The translations under genes were made by a program, and so were the position numbers. This document shows, one piece after another, positions 61,214 through 64,000 of a stretch of 64,000 nucleotides of DNA (its first letter is position 1; each line of letters begins with the position of its first letter). This stretch comes from Azospirillum sp. TSH100. Its GTDB lineage: Bacteria > Pseudomonadota > Alphaproteobacteria > Azospirillales > Azospirillaceae. Under the pieces are notes generated by a model that was not told the DNA's origin, made no database searches, and saw only the letters and a program-made list of their open reading frames with translations. Location of the stretch: the NCBI RefSeq assembly GCF_004923295.1, contig NZ_CP039634.1, forward strand, positions 744,001-808,000. The letters are read 5' to 3'.

Positions 61214-62452
61214 ATGAGCATCGACGACCTGCGCGCCCAGTACGAAGCCTATCCCTATCCGGCGCGCAATCCGGCTGACGAGTCCAGGCGCCTGATCACC
61301 GGCTCGCCCAGCCACCTGGACGAGTTGGTGCAGCATGTCTTCGGCGGCCGGATCGACCATGGCAAGCCGTTGCGGGTGCTGGTGGCCGGCGGCGGCACGG
61401 GGGACGGCACCATCATGCTGGCGCAGCAGATGGCCGACGCCGGCAATCCCGGCCGCATCGCCTACATCGACCTGTCCGACGCCAGCCGCGCCGTTGCCGA
61501 GGCGCGGGCCAAGGCGCGCGGCCTGACCAACATCGACTTCCGCCGGGGATCGCTGCTGGAACTGGACGGACTCGTGTCGGAAGCCGGGCCGTTCGACTAC
61601 ATCGACTGCTGCGGCGTGCTGCACCATCTGGACGATCCGTCGGCCGGCCTGCGCTCGCTGGCCGGCGCGCTGGCGCCCGGCGGCGGTATCGGCATCATGG
61701 TCTACGCTCCTTACGGCCGCACCGGCGTCTACCCGATGCAGGAGGCGCTGCGCGGCATGACCGAGGGACTGCCGCCGGCGGAGAAGGTGGCGCTGGCCCG
61801 CCGGCTGATCCAGGCTCTGCCGCCGACCAACTGGCTGCTGAACAACCCGCATATCAGCGACCATCGGCTGGCCGACGCCAACCTGTACGACCTGCTGCTG
61901 CACAGCTGCGACCGCCCCTACAGCGTGCCGCAGTTGGCGGAGCTGGCGGAGAGCGCCGGGCTCGCCATCGCGACGCTGATCGACCCGCTGCGCTACGAGC
62001 CGTCGCTGTGGATCAAGGACGCCCGCATCCTGAAGCAACTGGCGGGGCTCGGCATGCTGGAGCGCGCCGCCTGGACGGAGCGCATCACCGGCGCCTTCAC
62101 CAAGCACATCGCCTATCTGCTGCGCCCGGCCGATCTGGAGGCCGCCCGCATCATGCCGGACGGTCCCGACGTCGTTCCGGTCCTGCGTGACATTGACGGC
62201 AAGACCGTGGCGCAGGCGGTTCCCCCCGGCGGCAGCCTGGAATTCGACCTGATGGGCAGCGTGGTGGCGCTTCCCCTGCCCCGGCTGGCCGGCCCGATCC
62301 TGTCCAGGGTCGACGGCAGGACCAGCCTGGGCGCCCTGCATGCCGCCATCGAGCCGACCACGAAGGTGACGTGGGACCAGTTCCTCACCCAGTTCCGCCA
62401 GCTGTTCGACGCGCTGGGCGGCCTGGGCAAGATGCATCTGCGGCGGGGATAG
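61214..62452 (+). CDS. SAM-dependent methyltransferase with C-terminal extension
   Basis: The 412-residue protein has an N-terminal YPYP-type segment (AQYEAYPYPARNPADESRRL), the SAM-binding motif VLVAGGGTGDGTIMLAQQMA, YIDLSDASRAVAEARAKARG, and DYIDCCGVLHHLDDPSAGLR with acceptor GGGIGIMVYAPYGRTG. The C-terminal 150 residues carry LSRVDGRTSLGALHAAI, a domain of unknown role found in these methylases. The substrate is unknown. It is not clearly operonic. Confidence 0.88.
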   Translation: MSIDDLRAQYEAYPYPARNPADESRRLITGSPSHLDELVQHVFGGRIDHGKPLRVLVAGGGTGDGTIMLAQQMADAGNPGRIAYIDLSDASRAVAEARAKARGLTNIDFRRGSLLELDGLVSEAGPFDYIDCCGVLHHLDDPSAGLRSLAGALAPGGGIGIMVYAPYGRTGVYPMQEALRGMTEGLPPAEKVALARRLIQALPPTNWLLNNPHISDHRLADANLYDLLLHSCDRPYSVPQLAELAESAGLAIATLIDPLRYEPSLWIKDARILKQLAGLGMLERAAWTERITGAFTKHIAYLLRPADLEAARIMPDGPDVVPVLRDIDGKTVAQAVPPGGSLEFDLMGSVVALPLPRLAGPILSRVDGRTSLGALHAAIEPTTKVTWDQFLTQFRQLFDALGGLGKMHLRRG

Positions 62453-62479
62453 GGCGGAAGCCCCACCCCCGGCCGACCC

Positions 62480-63862
62480 TTATCCCCGCAGGACCGGCAC
62501 CGCGGAGTCGAGCGCCTTGGTCAGGCGGTCGAAGGTCTGGTGGATTTCCGCTTCGGAGATCACCAGCGGCGGGCAGAGCGCGATGGAATCGCCCATGGCG
62601 CGGACGATCAGGCCATTGTCCTGGGCCAGGCCGTTGACCAGGGCGCCGGCGCGGCCGGGCGGGTCGAAGGAGAGCTTGGTCGCCTTGTCGGCCACCAGTT
62701 CCAAGGCACCGATCAGGCCGACGCCGCGGGCCTCGCCGACCAGCGGATGCGCCGCCAGCGCCTTCAGCCGTGACTGGAAGGCCGGAGCGACCGAGCGGAC
62801 ATGGCCGACGATGTCGCGCTCCTCGTAGATGGTCAGCGTTTCCAGCGCCACCGCCGCCGCCACCGGATGGGCGGAATAGGTGTAGCCGTGGCCGAAGGTG
62901 CCGATCTTCCGGCTCTCCTCGACACAGGCCCGATAGATCGCATCGGTCACCATGACGGCGGAAATCGGCAGATAGCCGGACGACAGCTGCTTGGCGCAGG
63001 TCAGAATGTCCGGCTGCATGCCCATGGTCTGGCTGCCCCAGAAATTGCCGGTGCGGCCGAAGCCGCAGATCACCTCGTCGGCGACCAGCAGGATGTCGTA
63101 TTTCTTCAACACCGGCTGGATCTTGGCGAAATAGGTCGCCGGCGGGACCACGACGCCGCCGGCGCCCATGACCGGCTCGGCGAACATGGCGGCGATGGTG
63201 TCCGGCCCCTCCGCCAGGATCAGCGCCTCCAGTTGTTCGGCCAGCCGGGTGGCGAAGGCCTCCTCGCTCTCGCCCTCAAGCCCGTTGCGGTACTGGTGCG
63301 GGCAGTCGCCATGCAGGATGCGGGCGATGGGCAGGTCGAAGTCGCGGTGGTTGTTGGGCAGCCCGGTCAGGCTGGCGGTCGCCACCGTGACGCCGTGATA
63401 GGCGCGCTGGCGCGACAGGATCTTCTTCTTCTCCGGCCGACCGAGCGCGTTGTTGTAGTACCAGATCAGCTTGATCGCGGTGTCGTTGGCCTCCGAGCCC
63501 GAATTGGCGAAGAAGACCTTCGACATCGGCACCGGCGCCAGACCGATGAGCTTTTCCGCCAGATCGATGCCGGGCTCGTGCGACTTGTGGCCGAAGATGT
63601 GATAGGTCGACAGCTGCCGCATCTGCCTGGTCGCCGCCTGGACAAGACGCTCCTCGCCCCAGCCGAGCGAGACGCACCACAGGCTGGCCATCCCCTCGAT
63701 GTACTCCTTGCCGCCATCGTCGAAGACGCGGATGCCTTCGCCGCGCTCGATGATCATCGGCCCCTGCGTCTCGTGGGCGTGCAGGTTGGTGTAGGGATGG
63801 AGGACGAAGGCCTTGTCGCGGCTGGCCGCGGAATTGCCGGCGGTGCTGACGGGAGCGGTCAT
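62480..63862 (-). CDS. Class III aminotransferase (omega-amino acid / polyamine type, PLP)
   Basis: The 460-residue protein has the class III layout: KEYIEGMASLWCVSLGWGEE, SKVFFANSGSEANDTAIKL, YHGVTVATASLTGLPNNHRD, FAEPVMGAGGVVVPPATYF, and the PLP region ILLVADEVICGFGRTGNFWG, with the lysine in CAKQLSSGYLP. Family members include putrescine/pyruvate transaminases and beta-alanine/pyruvate transaminases. The substrate is not clear. A long inverted repeat lies 55 bases upstream and may hold its control site. Confidence 0.9.
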   Translation of the reverse strand: MTAPVSTAGNSAASRDKAFVLHPYTNLHAHETQGPMIIERGEGIRVFDDGGKEYIEGMASLWCVSLGWGEERLVQAATRQMRQLSTYHIFGHKSHEPGIDLAEKLIGLAPVPMSKVFFANSGSEANDTAIKLIWYYNNALGRPEKKKILSRQRAYHGVTVATASLTGLPNNHRDFDLPIARILHGDCPHQYRNGLEGESEEAFATRLAEQLEALILAEGPDTIAAMFAEPVMGAGGVVVPPATYFAKIQPVLKKYDILLVADEVICGFGRTGNFWGSQTMGMQPDILTCAKQLSSGYLPISAVMVTDAIYRACVEESRKIGTFGHGYTYSAHPVAAAVALETLTIYEERDIVGHVRSVAPAFQSRLKALAAHPLVGEARGVGLIGALELVADKATKLSFDPPGRAGALVNGLAQDNGLIVRAMGDSIALCPPLVISEAEIHQTFDRLTKALDSAVPVLRG

Positions 63863-63916
63863 GGAAGGGGACTTCCTGTTCGGGCGTTCGGGTGCGGTGC
63901 CCCGCCATCCTCGAAG

Positions 63917-63959
63917 GATCGGCGGAAACTGTTCGATATGTTAAACAGTTCCGCCGATC
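63917..63959. promoter_or_regulatory. Long inverted repeat upstream of the class III aminotransferase
   Basis: Arms gatcggcggaaactgtt (63917-63933) and aacagttccgccgatc (63944-63959) are complementary except for one extra A, with a 10-base AT-rich spacer. It lies 55 bases before the leftward start. It looks like a high-affinity operator, and less like a terminator since no T-run follows. Confidence 0.55.
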
Positions 63960-64000
63960 ATACGCACAGTTCAGCCACCCGACAAACCCGCATCGCGCTC

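Overview
The window looks like a high-GC alphaproteobacterial replicon, most likely from Azospirillum or a close Rhodospirillales relative. This is inference from gene content (sdhCDAB order, rlmN, ihfB, DUF4170, DUF1178, many Cache/HisKA_2 kinases and c-di-GMP proteins) and strongly GC-biased third codon positions. I saw no rRNA, tRNA, CRISPR array or insertion sequence. Genes lie on both strands in short operons.

Layout. 1-6 kb: end of an EF-G-like GTPase, a secreted Cache protein, a chemoreceptor, Dps and a histidine kinase. 6-7.2 kb: an AT-richer stretch with two small genes and palindromes. 7.2-12 kb: a glycine-zipper lipoprotein, an HtrA protease with an unknown partner, then a CheZ-like phosphatase joined to a pentapeptide-repeat protein. 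12-18.6 kb: ihfB, LapA-like protein, an ornithine-cyclodeaminase family enzyme, a second Cache/HisKA_2 kinase, a DMT transporter, a DUF1232 protein and an SDR. 19-26 kb: flavin reductase, aspartate aminotransferase, cytochrome c' facing a cytochrome b561-type protein, a phosphoesterase and a large GGDEF/EAL protein. 26.2-30.5 kb: five overlapping genes of a podovirus-type head module (portal, scaffold, small proteins) divergent from a LexA-like S24 repressor.

30.8-38 kb: ilvE, a small Pro/Gly protein, sdhCDAB, a small conserved-looking gene, rlmN and an IalB-like protein. 38.3-45 kb: a single-domain response regulator followed by a DUF3369/HD-GYP protein, DUF1272, GST, an M20 amidohydrolase with a PrcB-like lipoprotein, and a second GGDEF/EAL protein. 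45.6-48 kb: UspA, then an iteron-type replication locus: five direct iterons, one inverted iteron, a near-consensus DnaA box, an AT-rich segment, a RepA initiator gene and two more iterons behind it. 48-52 kb: TauE/SafE, NDUFAF5-like methyltransferase, an isolated fliQ, comF, grxC and a nitrilase-family amidase. 52-56.6 kb: acetate-uptake cluster (DUF485, ActP, cNMP/CBS/DUF294 protein, degenerate exonuclease). 57-64 kb: DUF1178, methyltransferases, a SpoU RNA methylase, a ReAV-type asparaginase, an AraC/GyrI regulator and a class III aminotransferase.

The strongest leads are (i) the complete iteron origin beside housekeeping genes, (ii) the intact but incomplete podovirus head module with its self-cleaving-type repressor, and (iii) a CheZ-like protein carrying two FliM-type CheY-binding peptides. 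Several signalling enzymes have lost catalytic residues: two GGDEF domains, one HD-GYP and one DEDDh exonuclease.
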